Source: Melaminivora jejuensis | Lineage (GTDB): Bacteria; Pseudomonadota; Gammaproteobacteria; Burkholderiales; Burkholderiaceae_C | Direction of reading: 5' to 3' | Assembly (NCBI RefSeq): GCF_017811175.1 | Contig: NZ_JACWIJ010000002.1 | Span: forward strand, 2,852,001 to 2,916,000 | Length of the DNA stretch: 64,000 nucleotides | Shown here: positions 17,591 to 26,323 of the stretch, in pieces | Layout of the letters: every line of letters starts with the position of its first letter | Position numbering within the stretch: position 1 is the first letter of the stretch | Position numbers and translations under genes: made by a program | The notes under the pieces: model-generated | What the model saw: only the letters and a program-made list of their open reading frames with translations | What the model was told of the DNA's origin: nothing | Databases searched by the model: none

Positions 17591-18051
17591 GGCGTGGCGG
17601 AAAAGGAAGCGGCGTCCAGCACGACCGATGCGCGCCCTTCGGCGAGGCAGCGGCCGGCGGTGCCAACGGTGAATGCGTAGAGGATGACGGCGTCGTCGCC
17701 CGAAAGCCGCGTGGCCTCGACCTGCAGGTCGTCCGCCATGTCGTCGATGCGCTCGGCATGCAGGCGCACGCCGCGCACGCTGGCCAAGTAGCCCGCGCCC
17801 AGCGGCCGGCCCGCACCCGCCAGCAGCGCGCCATGCACGGCCATGGCCTGGGCCGCATATTCGACGGCGTTGGCCGCGCCCAGGCGGCCCTGCTCGCGCA
17901 GCGGGTTGGCGGGGCTGCGGTGGCTGGTAGCGCTGCAGCGGATGTGCTGCGCGTCCCAGGCGAGCACGCGGTCGAGCAGGCACATTCCGCCCTGGTGCGG
18001 AATATGGGCCGCGATCCAGGCGTGGTCGGGAAGCAGGTCGGGTCTCAGCAT
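17587..18051 (-). CDS. 3-hydroxyacyl-ACP dehydratase, hotdog (ApeP type)
   Basis: A 154-residue hotdog protein with IPHQGGMCLLDRVLAWD (18-34), in which His19 is the likely catalytic histidine and GGMCLLD opens the central helix. This matches the COG4706-type dehydratases of aryl-polyene clusters, which form the trans double bonds after ketoreduction. The residue usually paired with the histidine would lie around AANAVEYAAQAMA. It overlaps the chain-length-factor gene by 7 bases and the reductase by 4. Confidence 0.8.
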   Translation of the reverse strand: MLRPDLLPDHAWIAAHIPHQGGMCLLDRVLAWDAQHIRCSATSHRSPANPLREQGRLGAANAVEYAAQAMAVHGALLAGAGRPLGAGYLASVRGVRLHAERIDDMADDLQVEATRLSGDDAVILYAFTVGTAGRCLAEGRASVVLDAASFSATP

Positions 18052-18848
18052 GGCTGCAAGCGCAGGCCCAGGCTGTGGCCGGGCAGGTAGTCGAGCGCCA
18101 CGTCGGCGGTGCTGCGGCGGGCCAGCGCATCCAGCGCGGGCAGCGCGCGCAGCGAGGGGAATTGCGCGCGCAGCGCTTCCAGCGCCCCCTCCTGCATGCG
18201 CGTGGGCGCGCCCTGCCCGCCGGGCGTCACGCTGATCTGCGCCAGCGATGCGCCGGAGCGCCGGGGCGCCAGCAGCCAGGCCATGCCCGCCGCGTCGGGC
18301 AGGGGGCGCTTGGCGTGCAGCGGCTCGGGGTACTCGCTGTCATAGCAGACCAGCAGCACGGAGCGGCCGTCGAGCGCCACCTGCGCCAGCGCATCCATCA
18401 GGCCGGCACCCAGGCTGCCGTCGTAGGCGCAGATCACCTGGCAGGGCGCCATGCTGCGCGTGGCGATGCCCCAGTAGCCGGCGGCGGCGTTGTGCACCGA
18501 GTTGTGGAAACGCGTGGGCGAGATCTGCCGGTCGTCGCCCGCCAGCTGTTCGCACAGCGCATGGCAGTTGTGACCGTCGGCGCCGGAGGCGGCGAACACG
18601 GTGGCCAGCTGCGCGAGGTCGGCGCCCGCCTGCGCGGCGGCCTGCTGGCCCAGCGCCAGCGCCAGGCGGATCACGCGGCTGGCGCGGCGGCGCTCGGCGG
18701 GCGGCAGCAGGGCGGCAGCGGGCAGCACCGAAGGCTCGCTGCGCCAGGGCTGCGCCCCGCAGAGCACGGCGGCGGCACTGGGCCAGTCGGGCAGGCCGGG
18801 CGCGATCAGGCCGATGCCGTCGATCCAGGCCGTCAATACTCGGTTCAT
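18045..18848 (-). CDS. beta-ketoacyl synthase chain-length-factor homologue (ApeC type)
   Basis: A 267-residue protein matching the short ketosynthase N-terminal-like family found in aryl-polyene loci. It lacks the C-terminal His-His half of a ketosynthase. The region where a ketosynthase would have its cysteine reads APCQVICAYDGSLGAGLMDAL, and the usual TACSS motif is absent. In the studied systems the partner forms a heterodimer with a KS and influences chain length. The start overlaps the KS stop by ATGA, as expected for stoichiometric partners. Confidence 0.8.
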   Translation of the reverse strand: MNRVLTAWIDGIGLIAPGLPDWPSAAAVLCGAQPWRSEPSVLPAAALLPPAERRRASRVIRLALALGQQAAAQAGADLAQLATVFAASGADGHNCHALCEQLAGDDRQISPTRFHNSVHNAAAGYWGIATRSMAPCQVICAYDGSLGAGLMDALAQVALDGRSVLLVCYDSEYPEPLHAKRPLPDAAGMAWLLAPRRSGASLAQISVTPGGQGAPTRMQEGALEALRAQFPSLRALPALDALARRSTADVALDYLPGHSLGLRLQPC

Positions 18849-20065
18849 GGCCGCGCCCCCAATACCAGCGCACAGTTGCTGCCGCCAAAGCCGAAGGAGT
18901 TGCTGAGCACCGTGCGCAGCGGCGCCGCGCTGACCGCGAGGCGGTAGTCGAGCGCCAGCGCCTCATCGAGCACCTGCGTGCCGGGGCTGCCGGGAATCCA
19001 GCCGTGCGTGAGCGCCAGCGCGGCGATCACCGCCTCCACCGCGCCGGCGGCGCCCAGCGTGTGGCCGGTCGCGCCCTTGGTCGAGCTGCAGGGCACGCCG
19101 GCGCCGAACAGCGCCGCCATGGCCAATCCTTCGGCTGCGTCGTTGGCGGGAGTGGCCGTGCCGTGCAGGTTCACGTAGTCCACCTGCTGCGGCGCGAGGC
19201 CGGCCGAGCGCAGCGCCGCCTCCATCGCCAGGCGTGCGCCCAGGCCCTCGGGGTGGGGAGCGGACATGTGGTGGGCGTCGCTGGATTCGCCCGTGCCCAA
19301 CAGCCAGACGCCGCCGCCCTGCGCCGCGTCGGCACGCTCCAGCAGCGCGAACGCCGCCGCTTCGCCGATGGAGATGCCATCGCGCCGCGCGTCGTAGGGC
19401 CGCGCGGGCTGCGTGGAGGTGAGCTGCAGCGAAGCGAAGCCGTACAGCGTCGTCAGGCACAGGCTGTCCACCCCGCCGACCACGGCCGCGTCGATGGTGC
19501 CCAGGGCCATCTGCCGCGCGGCGGCGGCAAACACCTTGGCGCTGGACGAACAGGCCGTGGAGATGGTCAGCGCCACACCCTCCAGCCCCAGGTACTGGCG
19601 CACGAAGTCGGTGACGGAAAAGGGGCAGTGCGCGGTGGCATAGCGCAGGGAGGCAGGCAGCGCGCCGGTGGCTGCGTCGCGGGCACGGTAGGCCAGCTCG
19701 GTTTCCAGGATGCCCGAGGTGCTGGTGCCCAGGAACACGCCCACACGCCGGCTGCCGTAGCGCTGCACGGCGGCACGCACGCGCTCGACGAAGCCGTCGG
19801 CCTCCAGGCCCGCCAGGGCCAGGCGGTTGTTGCGGCAGTCGTACTCGTGCAGGCTGGCAGGCAGTGCGGCGGCGTCAACGCCTTCCACCTCGCCGATCCA
19901 GGTGTCCAGCTGCACCGTTTCGAAATCGCAGGGGCGCAGGCCCGATTGGCCGGTGCGCAGCGCCTCGGCATGCACGGCAAGGCCTCTTCCGAGACAGGTC
20001 GTCAGCGTGGTGGCGGAAAGAAGCAGGGGAGACACGTGGACGGTATCAGGCAGCGGGAGGGGCAT
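18845..20065 (-). CDS. beta-ketoacyl-ACP synthase, second KS of the cluster
   Basis: A 406-residue thiolase-fold condensing enzyme. Nucleophile Cys172 (STACSSSAKVF), His301 (HGTATP), Lys330 and His335 (GHTLGAAG) are all present, so it should be active. It elongates the ACP-bound polyene with malonyl-ACP. I chose the ATG at 20065 (MPLPLPDTVH) over one 10 codons upstream because homology begins after it. The methyltransferase stop lies 19 bases inside the gene. Adjacency to the chain-length-factor gene suggests it is the heterodimer partner. Confidence 0.88.
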   Translation of the reverse strand: MPLPLPDTVHVSPLLLSATTLTTCLGRGLAVHAEALRTGQSGLRPCDFETVQLDTWIGEVEGVDAAALPASLHEYDCRNNRLALAGLEADGFVERVRAAVQRYGSRRVGVFLGTSTSGILETELAYRARDAATGALPASLRYATAHCPFSVTDFVRQYLGLEGVALTISTACSSSAKVFAAAARQMALGTIDAAVVGGVDSLCLTTLYGFASLQLTSTQPARPYDARRDGISIGEAAAFALLERADAAQGGGVWLLGTGESSDAHHMSAPHPEGLGARLAMEAALRSAGLAPQQVDYVNLHGTATPANDAAEGLAMAALFGAGVPCSSTKGATGHTLGAAGAVEAVIAALALTHGWIPGSPGTQVLDEALALDYRLAVSAAPLRTVLSNSFGFGGSNCALVLGARP

Positions 20066-20792
20066 TGTCCCGCACCCGGCACACCAGAAGCACATTGGCG
20101 AAAGGCAGGGCTCCGCTCATGGGCTGGCTGCTGACTTCGAACCCGATGGACAGGAGCAAGGCCCGCCAGTCGGCAAGGCTGCGGCAGTACAGCGGCGGCA
20201 TGCGGTGGCCGCGCGACCAGGTGACGATGCGGTCCACCCACTGGGAGAGCTGGAACGGCAGGCCCGCCCCCGCATCGCCGATGCGGGTGATGAACAGGCC
20301 GCCGGGTGCCAGTGCCGCATGGATGCGCTGCAGCACCCGGCGCTGGCTTTCATGGTCGAAATAGTGCAGCGCGTCGAAGATCGTGACCACGTCGCACCGC
20401 CCGAAATCCGTCTGGTTCATGTCGCCTTGCTCGATGCGCACGACGGGGTGGCCGGCGCCGAAGGCCTGCGCCGCGCGCTGCACATCGCGCGGCATCAGCT
20501 CCACGCCGCGCATGTGCAGCGGCTGAGGCGGCGCGGGCCAGTCTGGCGGCCATTGGCCGTTCGCATGCTGCTCCTGGGCCGCCAGCACCAGGGCGAACAG
20601 GCTGCCCTGGCCACAGCCCAAGTCCAGCCAGCGCGCACGCGCAGGCAGGATGCCCTGGTGCAGCAGGGCGGCAAACGCCGCATCGCCGCCGATCTTTCCG
20701 CGTGCGTAGTGGTAGGCAAAGCGCCCTGCCGGACGGAAGCGTGCGCTCGCCGCATCGACGAGGGCGCGGGAAAGCGCAGGAATGGAAGTCAT
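20046..20792 (-). CDS. class I SAM methyltransferase of the pigment cluster
   Basis: A 248-residue protein with RWLDLGCGQGSLFALVL (SAM motif I), a GVELMPRDVQRA segment and CDVVTIFDALHYFDH (motif II/III region). The substrate is unknown; methylated aryl head groups are known among aryl polyenes, which makes O- or C-methylation of the aryl ring a reasonable guess. It overlaps the deacetylase-like gene by ATGA and the KS downstream by 20 bases. Confidence 0.75.
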   Translation of the reverse strand: MTSIPALSRALVDAASARFRPAGRFAYHYARGKIGGDAAFAALLHQGILPARARWLDLGCGQGSLFALVLAAQEQHANGQWPPDWPAPPQPLHMRGVELMPRDVQRAAQAFGAGHPVVRIEQGDMNQTDFGRCDVVTIFDALHYFDHESQRRVLQRIHAALAPGGLFITRIGDAGAGLPFQLSQWVDRIVTWSRGHRMPPLYCRSLADWRALLLSIGFEVSSQPMSGALPFANVLLVCRVRDNAPPAA

Positions 20793-21592
20793 GCCAATGC
20801 GTCGTGCAAGGTGGTGGTGGTCAGGCCGGCCTGGGCCAGGCCCTGGGCCAGCCGGGGAATCAGATGCTCGATCACGGGCCGGCCGTCACCCGCGCGCGCC
20901 GCGTGGCCATCGTGCAGCAGCAGGATGTCGCCGTCGTCCAGCGCCCGCGTCAGGCGCTGCAGCACCCGGTCGGGGCGCGGCTCGCGCGTGTCGTAGCCGC
21001 GGCGTGTCCAGCTCGCCAGTTGCAGGCCCTGGTGGGCAAGCACCGGCTCCAGAAACAGATTGCGCAGCCCCGCCGTGGGGCGGAAGAAGCGCGGCGCCTG
21101 GCCGCTCGCATCCTGCAGCACGGCCTGGGCGCGCGCGATGTCCATGGCCAGCCGCGTCGGGCCGAACAGCGACAGCGCGTGCGAGTGGCTGTGGCCGTGG
21201 TTCTCCACCCGGTGCCCCTGCTGGACGATGGCGCGGCACAGCGCGGGATACCGCTCGGCCCGGTGACCGATGAGAAAGAAGCTGGCCTTGAGCCGGTGCT
21301 CGGCCAGCAGGTCGAGCACGAGCGGCGTGACCTGCGGGTCGGGGCCGTCGTCGATGGTCAGGGCCACGCGCCCGGCCACGCCGGCGGGCACCAGCGGCAG
21401 CCGCGTGATGTTGGGCCCGAGCGCCCGCGAACGGGGCCACAGCCCGGCGGCGGTGATGAGGGCATGGTTGGCCGCCACGGCGCCCGCGGCCCAGGGCCAC
21501 AGCGCGGGTTGGGCCAGCACGCCAAGGGCGGCGGCACCATGCAGCGCGGCCGAACCCGCCAAGAACGGTGTGGGCTTCCAGCGCCTCGCCAT
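20789..21592 (-). CDS. membrane-anchored polysaccharide deacetylase-like protein
   Basis: A 267-residue NodB-fold (CE4) protein. Two hydrophobic segments (about 8-28 and 33-52) precede the catalytic domain. LTIDDGPDPQVT carries the aspartate pair, and HRVENHGHSHSHAL the metal-binding histidines. CE4 enzymes remove N- or O-acetyl groups from sugars; in this cluster it may act on the sugar of the pigment lipid. The start codon overlaps the TGA of the hydrolase gene (TGATG). Confidence 0.78.
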   Translation of the reverse strand: MARRWKPTPFLAGSAALHGAAALGVLAQPALWPWAAGAVAANHALITAAGLWPRSRALGPNITRLPLVPAGVAGRVALTIDDGPDPQVTPLVLDLLAEHRLKASFFLIGHRAERYPALCRAIVQQGHRVENHGHSHSHALSLFGPTRLAMDIARAQAVLQDASGQAPRFFRPTAGLRNLFLEPVLAHQGLQLASWTRRGYDTREPRPDRVLQRLTRALDDGDILLLHDGHAARAGDGRPVIEHLIPRLAQGLAQAGLTTTTLHDALA

Positions 21593-22233
21593 CAGCGCTC
21601 CTGCTCCTGCAGCGCAAGCCAGTGCAGGAACTGGTCGCACAAGGGCAGCCAGGCATCCCAGCCGTGGCCGCCCGGCACTTCGTGCAGCGCGGCCCGGGGC
21701 AGCCGCCGCGCAAGCATCAGCATGGCATCGGCGAAGCGGTCCTCGCGCCCTATTCCCAGAAAGACCGGCAGATCGGGCCGCCCTTCGCGCAGGCCCTGCC
21801 AGAGCTGGAATTCCAGGTCGCCCGCCTGTGCAGGCGTCGGCAGCCAGGCGTCGAGCCCACCCGCGCGGGCGATGGCGTTGGTCGTCAGGCGGCTGCCCGG
21901 GTACGGCGCCAGCAGGCACAGCCCCGCCAGGCCAGCCGGATCGCACTGCGCCTGGGCCAACGCCAGCAAACCACCCATCGATATGCCCCCCAGCCAGAGG
22001 CGACGGTAGCGCTGGCGCAGCGGCGGCAGCACGTCCCTCGCGAGCAGCCGCACGGTGTTCTCGACATGGGCCAGGTCGATGGGCAGCTCGGGGGCGAACA
22101 GGTCCAGCCGCACGCCCGAGGCTGCCAGCACGTCCGGCAGCCCGGCCCGGGCCATATCGGCCGCGCCCATCTGGGCGCCGGGCAGCAGCACCAACGCGCC
22201 GTCGGCGCCATCGGTCCGCCACAGTGGCGTCAT
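21592..22233 (-). CDS. alpha/beta hydrolase of the pigment cluster
   Basis: A 213-residue hydrolase with nucleophile elbow GGISMGG, a likely acid in GIGREDRFADA and histidine in PGGHGWDAW. It is somewhat short and has no signal peptide, so it should be cytoplasmic. It may be an esterase or thioesterase; no separate ApeK-type hotdog thioesterase was found in the block, so product release by this protein is possible but unproven. The start overlaps the exporter fragment by ATGA. Confidence 0.7.
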   Translation of the reverse strand: MTPLWRTDGADGALVLLPGAQMGAADMARAGLPDVLAASGVRLDLFAPELPIDLAHVENTVRLLARDVLPPLRQRYRRLWLGGISMGGLLALAQAQCDPAGLAGLCLLAPYPGSRLTTNAIARAGGLDAWLPTPAQAGDLEFQLWQGLREGRPDLPVFLGIGREDRFADAMLMLARRLPRAALHEVPGGHGWDAWLPLCDQFLHWLALQEQER

Positions 22234-22883
22234 ACGGCGGCCTCCCGGCGCGGCACGATGAAGGCTGCCGACAACATCAGCGCGATCACCACGCCAGGCG
22301 CCACCGTCACGCCCATGGCCTTGAGCACCGGCACGTGCGACACCGCCAGGGCACCGAAGCCGATCACCGTGGTGACCACGGCCACGCTCATGGACGACCA
22401 GACATCGACCGCCAGCCCGCCGTCGGCGTCGATCTGGTCGAAGAACAGGGTGTAGTTGGAGCCCACGGCCACGATCAGCAGCAGCCCAATCAAGTGCAGC
22501 AGGTTCAGCTCGGTGCCCAGGGCATGCAGCGTGGCCATCACGATGGTGACCGTCATGGCCAGCGTCAGCATCATGCGCCACAGGCGCGTCCACGAGCGCA
22601 TGGCGAAGGCCAGCATGACGGTGATCGCCAGCACGCCGCCCAGCGCCAGATAGACCGCCTGCTGCAGGTAGCCTGCGTACAGCGTCTCGAACTCGGCCTT
22701 CAGGTCGATGAACACCGCGCCGGTGCCTTCGAGTGCCTGGCGCACTTGTTCGACCGGGATGTCGGTCGCGCCCGTGGCCGCCGGGCGCAGCGGCAGCACG
22801 ACGTGCCACCGGCCATCGTTGGACGACATGAGTGAATCGACCGCCAGTGCCATGGCCGTGCCGTCGAGGTCGGCGCGCGTCAT
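22230..22883 (-). CDS. MMPL/RND-type exporter, C-terminal fragment
   Basis: A 217-residue open frame holding the last membrane domain of an MMPL exporter: helices at about 75-92, 100-118, 122-144 (LLHLIGLLLIVAVGSNYTLFF), 163-183 and 189-208. The GSNYTLFFDQ stretch corresponds to the proton-relay helix. Homologues in aryl-polyene clusters are single proteins of nearly 800 residues. Here the start ATG overlaps the stop of the N-terminal fragment (TGATG). One extra G in the G5 run at 22890-22894 would join both parts in frame, giving ...AARGGPLMTRADL. Reinitiation could still make both halves. Confidence 0.75.
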   Translation of the reverse strand: MTRADLDGTAMALAVDSLMSSNDGRWHVVLPLRPAATGATDIPVEQVRQALEGTGAVFIDLKAEFETLYAGYLQQAVYLALGGVLAITVMLAFAMRSWTRLWRMMLTLAMTVTIVMATLHALGTELNLLHLIGLLLIVAVGSNYTLFFDQIDADGGLAVDVWSSMSVAVVTTVIGFGALAVSHVPVLKAMGVTVAPGVVIALMLSAAFIVPRREAAV

Positions 22884-24571
22884 CAGCGGCCCCCTCGCGC
22901 GGCGTCCACCGCGTCCAGAAAAGGCGTCAGCCGCCCCGCCGACAGCGGTGCGTCCTGCAGTGCCTGCGCCAGGTCGCGCTGCAGCGCCTGCCTCGGCGGC
23001 AGCGCCGCCAGACGCTCGCGCTGCACCTGCGCGCTGGGCAGGAAGCGGGCCGGGTTGTCGTGGCCGCCGATCAGGCCCTGCCCCGCCAGGCCGTCCAGGC
23101 GACGGCCAGCGGCTTCGGCCCCGACCAGCGCCGCCTCCTGGTCAGGTGCCGTGACCAGCACCAGGTAGCGGGCATCGGGGGCGCCGATGTCGGCGCGCAG
23201 CCGCGCATCGGCATCGGCATCGGCTTCGCTCACCGTGGACAGGGCCGACAGGTTGGTGCTCCACAGGCTGTCGTGGTGCTGCACCAGGTACGCCAGCGCC
23301 ACCGCCGTCACGATCCACGCCGGCCAGCGCAGGCGCCACGCCTGGCCCAGCCAGCCCAGCGTCGTGTTGCCCAGCACGCCGGGGGACGGGATCTCGTGCC
23401 GGTCGCCCGCCACCACCGGCAGGATGAAGCGCGTCACCAGCGCCGCCACGGCAATGCCCGAGAGCGCGTACACGCCCAGTTGCGCCAGGCCCGGGAAGCC
23501 CGCCAGCAGCATCACGCCGAAGCCGGCGATGGACGTGATCACACCCAGGCGAATCGTGGGCCAGAAGGTCTCGCGCCAGGATTGCAGGCCCACGCGCCCG
23601 GACTGCACGAAGAAATAGATCGCATAGTCCACCGCCTCGCCCACCAGCGCCGCGCCGAAGCCCACCGTGATGCCATGCACCATGCCGAATATCAGGTCGA
23701 CGCAGACGATGGCCGCCACCGTGCCCGCCACCACGGGCAGCAGGCCCAGCGCCATCATGCGCGGCGAGCGGTAGATCCACAGCAGCAGCAGGCCGATGCC
23801 GATCGAGCTGACCAGCGAAATGCGCTCGATCTCCGAGCGGATGGCCTCGCGCGCCTGGACCGCGAACTGCCCCGGCCCCGACATCGTCAGCGAGAGCGGG
23901 GCCAGCGACGGTTCTGCCTGCAGGGCCGCGAACTGCGCGCGCACTGCCTCTATGGCCTTCTCCTGACCATCGGTATCGCTGCCCGGCGCCAGGGTCTGGG
24001 CCAGCAGCAGGGCGCGCTGCCCGTCGCGCGACGCCCAGACGCCGCCGCGGGTGTCGGGCTCGGTGCCCGGGTGCAATTGCGAGAGGATTTCGATCATCTC
24101 GCCGGTCGGATCCTGCAGCAGGTAGGGCTTGAACAGGAAGCCCACCGGCGAAGTCGCCACGTCGATGGTGCGACCCACCGCCTCGCGCAGGCTCTCGGGC
24201 GAGAAGCGCTCGGGCGTGAGCGCCGGGCTCAGGTGGTAGCGAAAGCCCAGCAGGAAGTCGCGCTCGGCCTCCAGGCCGCCGGGTTCGCCGTTCTGCACCG
24301 AGACGAACAGGCCGCTGTCGGTCATGGCCTGGCGCAGCGCGACGGAGGCGCGCGCGCGCTCTGCCTCGGCGCCGCCCCCGATGCCGATCATCAGCAGGCG
24401 CGAGACGGCGCCCTCTTTCATCTGATCGACCAGCACCCGCTGCTCCGGGCTCGGGTCGGATGGCAGAAAAAAGGACATATCCGCCGTGAAGCGGGCCTGG
24501 AAGATCCAGGCCACGCCCGCAGCCACGGCGACCAGCCACAGCAGGAAAGCCTTCAGGGGCGTGAGCTTCAT
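22883..24571 (-). CDS. MMPL/RND-type exporter, N-terminal fragment
   Basis: A 562-residue open frame: first helix at about 6-23, a large periplasmic domain (25-260), five helices around 265-400 including VGFGAALVGEAVDYAIYFF, and the second periplasmic domain. The C-terminal membrane half is on the next frame. These proteins are proposed to move aryl-polyene lipids across or out of the inner membrane. The stop codon lies 6 bases beyond a G5 run, consistent with a one-base loss. The gene overlaps the LolA-like gene upstream by ATGA. Confidence 0.8.
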   Translation of the reverse strand: MKLTPLKAFLLWLVAVAAGVAWIFQARFTADMSFFLPSDPSPEQRVLVDQMKEGAVSRLLMIGIGGGAEAERARASVALRQAMTDSGLFVSVQNGEPGGLEAERDFLLGFRYHLSPALTPERFSPESLREAVGRTIDVATSPVGFLFKPYLLQDPTGEMIEILSQLHPGTEPDTRGGVWASRDGQRALLLAQTLAPGSDTDGQEKAIEAVRAQFAALQAEPSLAPLSLTMSGPGQFAVQAREAIRSEIERISLVSSIGIGLLLLWIYRSPRMMALGLLPVVAGTVAAIVCVDLIFGMVHGITVGFGAALVGEAVDYAIYFFVQSGRVGLQSWRETFWPTIRLGVITSIAGFGVMLLAGFPGLAQLGVYALSGIAVAALVTRFILPVVAGDRHEIPSPGVLGNTTLGWLGQAWRLRWPAWIVTAVALAYLVQHHDSLWSTNLSALSTVSEADADADARLRADIGAPDARYLVLVTAPDQEAALVGAEAAGRRLDGLAGQGLIGGHDNPARFLPSAQVQRERLAALPPRQALQRDLAQALQDAPLSAGRLTPFLDAVDAARGGR

Positions 24572-25134
24572 TCGCCGGAGAGGGGTTCGATGGCCAGCTC
24601 GACGCGGTCACCGTCGGCTTGGCTGTACTCGATGCGGCGCACCTCGCGGCCGCGCCCGCCCACCGTGATGCGCGTGACCAGCGCCTGCACTTCGGCGTTC
24701 GCGGGCAGCAGGATCAACTTCCAGTCCTTCTCGCTGCCCTGCAGTTCCAGCCGGTAGTACTTTTCGAGCTGCGCGCGGTTGCCGGCCAGTGTGCTGCGCA
24801 CGCTCTCAATGAAGGCCATGGCCTCGGGGCGGCCGCCGACGTGCCAGGTCATGCTGCGCCCGCCCTGCTCCACGGTGAGCGTGTTCTTGTCCAGCACCAG
24901 GCTTTCTCGCCGGGGCTTGAGGGTTTCCTTTTCCAGCCGGTCGGGCGGGGCGAAGCGCAGCTCGCCGCTGGAGACCACGGGCGCGTCCAGCAGGGTAGCG
25001 TGGCGCGTCTCGACGAAGCGGGCGCGACCGCCCTTGAATTGGGCCAGCTCACCCATGAGCTGGCCCACGTCGAAAGCGTGCGCGGCAAGCGATGCGCAGG
25101 CCAGCATCACGGTGAACAGGGTGCGCAGGATCAT
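24568..25134 (-). CDS. LolA-like outer membrane lipoprotein carrier
   Basis: A 188-residue periplasmic protein with a signal peptide (ILRTLFTVMLACASLAAHA, cleavage near 20) and the LolA-like half-barrel pattern RFVETRHATLLDAPVVSSGELRF and LVLDKNTLTVEQGGRSM. In aryl-polyene clusters this homologue is thought to ferry the pigment lipid through the periplasm, taking over from the MMPL exporter encoded next to it. The start ATG at 25134 overlaps the acyltransferase stop. Confidence 0.82.
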   Translation of the reverse strand: MILRTLFTVMLACASLAAHAFDVGQLMGELAQFKGGRARFVETRHATLLDAPVVSSGELRFAPPDRLEKETLKPRRESLVLDKNTLTVEQGGRSMTWHVGGRPEAMAFIESVRSTLAGNRAQLEKYYRLELQGSEKDWKLILLPANAEVQALVTRITVGGRGREVRRIEYSQADGDRVELAIEPLSGE

Positions 25135-26033
25135 GGGGCTTGCCAGAAGTCGTAGAAGTTGAACCAGTTCAGGGGTGCATCGCGCAGCGTGCGCTCCAGC
25201 ACCGCCACGTAGGCCTGCTGCGCCTCGGCCATCGCCGCCGGGCGCAGCGCGCGCGGCGTGGCATGGAAATCGGCGACGGGCTCGAAACGGATCTCGTAGC
25301 AGTTGCCGCCCAGGTAGAGCCCGGCCATGAAGAACACCGGGCGCTGCAGCATGGCGGCGAGCCGCCAGGGGCCGAGGGGAAAGGCAGCCTCCTCGCCCAG
25401 GAACGGCAGGCGGGCGCAAGCATCATCGGCGGCGAGCGTGCGGTCGGCAAGCAGTCCGACGAGGCAGCCGTCGTCGAGCCGATCGCGCACTGCGAGCATA
25501 GATTCCATCCGGCCCAGCGCGATCACGTCCTGGATCGCATCGGGCGCGATGGCCGCGAGCGTGGCGTTGAGCTGGCGCGCATTGTCCTCGTACATGGCCA
25601 TGGCCACGCGCAGGCCGCCGCGCTTCTGGCCCACGGTGCGCAACACCTCGAAGCTGCCCAGGTGCGCGCCCATCAGCAGCGCGCCGCGCCCGCCGCGCAA
25701 CGCGGCGTGCAGAGCATCCGCACCATGCACGTCGACCTGCAGCCCGGCGCCTCGGTTGCGCAGCAGGAACACCCGGTCGTGGATGGTGGTGGCAAACCAC
25801 AACACATGCTTGTAGCGCTCGCGCCAGCGCGGCGGGCGGCCCAGCATGCGTGCCAGGTAGGCGCGGCTGGCGCGCTGCGCTTTGGGCGCGAAGAGCACGA
25901 AGTACAGGGCGATGCCGTGCAGCACGACCCGGCCCAGGCTGCGTCCCGCCGTCAGCGAGATCCAGACCATCAGGCGCAGCAGCCACATGTGGCTGCGCTC
26001 GCCCTCTCGCGCCCAGGCGGCGGCCTGGCTCAC
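25131..26033 (-). CDS. LpxL/HtrB-like acyltransferase
   Basis: A 300-residue inner-membrane acyltransferase of the lipid A late-acyltransferase family. An N-terminal helix (about 15-40) precedes LLMGAHLGSFEVLRTVG, an HX4E/D catalytic motif, and DGCLVGLLADRTL. In aryl-polyene loci this family is the candidate for esterifying the polyene acid to its lipid or glycan acceptor. I chose the GTG at 26033, which overlaps the dehydratase stop (GTGA), because no homology lies upstream. Confidence 0.8.
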   Translation of the reverse strand: MSQAAAWAREGERSHMWLLRLMVWISLTAGRSLGRVVLHGIALYFVLFAPKAQRASRAYLARMLGRPPRWRERYKHVLWFATTIHDRVFLLRNRGAGLQVDVHGADALHAALRGGRGALLMGAHLGSFEVLRTVGQKRGGLRVAMAMYEDNARQLNATLAAIAPDAIQDVIALGRMESMLAVRDRLDDGCLVGLLADRTLAADDACARLPFLGEEAAFPLGPWRLAAMLQRPVFFMAGLYLGGNCYEIRFEPVADFHATPRALRPAAMAEAQQAYVAVLERTLRDAPLNWFNFYDFWQAP

Positions 26034-26323
26034 GCCGCATCCTCCTGCTGCAGCACGCCGCTGGCCACCAGGGCCTCCCCGGCGTGGATGGCAAAGCGCT
26101 GCGCGCCGGGCGAGGCGGGGGTGAACGACCAGCGCAGCGTCTCGCCCGGGCCCACCGGGCGCAGGAACTTGGCCTGCGCGATGCACCAGCGCCGGCCCAC
26201 GGGCAAGGCGCCGGCGCGCAGCAGGCTGTGGTCGAGCAGCACCACGCCCGGCACGATGGGCCGGCCGGGGAAATGCCCGGCGAACGCCGGATGATCTGCC
26301 GGGACGGCCCAGTCAGCGGGCAT
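26030..26323 (-). CDS. FabZ-like hotdog dehydratase (ApeI type)
   Basis: A 97-residue short hotdog protein with HPAFAGHFPGRPIVPGVVLLD (11-31); GHFPGxPIVPG is the FabZ/FabA active-site signature with His17 catalytic. It is shorter than FabZ (about 150), normal for the ApeI class. Of two candidate starts, the ATG at 26323 has a GGTGGA site 6 bases upstream; the other (26341) would overlap the AMP ligase further. It likely shares dehydration with the ApeP-type enzyme encoded at 17587-18051. Confidence 0.75.
   Translation of the reverse strand: MPADWAVPADHPAFAGHFPGRPIVPGVVLLDHSLLRAGALPVGRRWCIAQAKFLRPVGPGETLRWSFTPASPGAQRFAIHAGEALVASGVLQQEDAA

Noticed and set aside
22883..22895. Selenocysteine or stop-codon readthrough in the MMPL gene
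   Set aside because: The downstream part is in another frame, so readthrough of the TGA would not connect them; a base loss or reinitiation explains it better.
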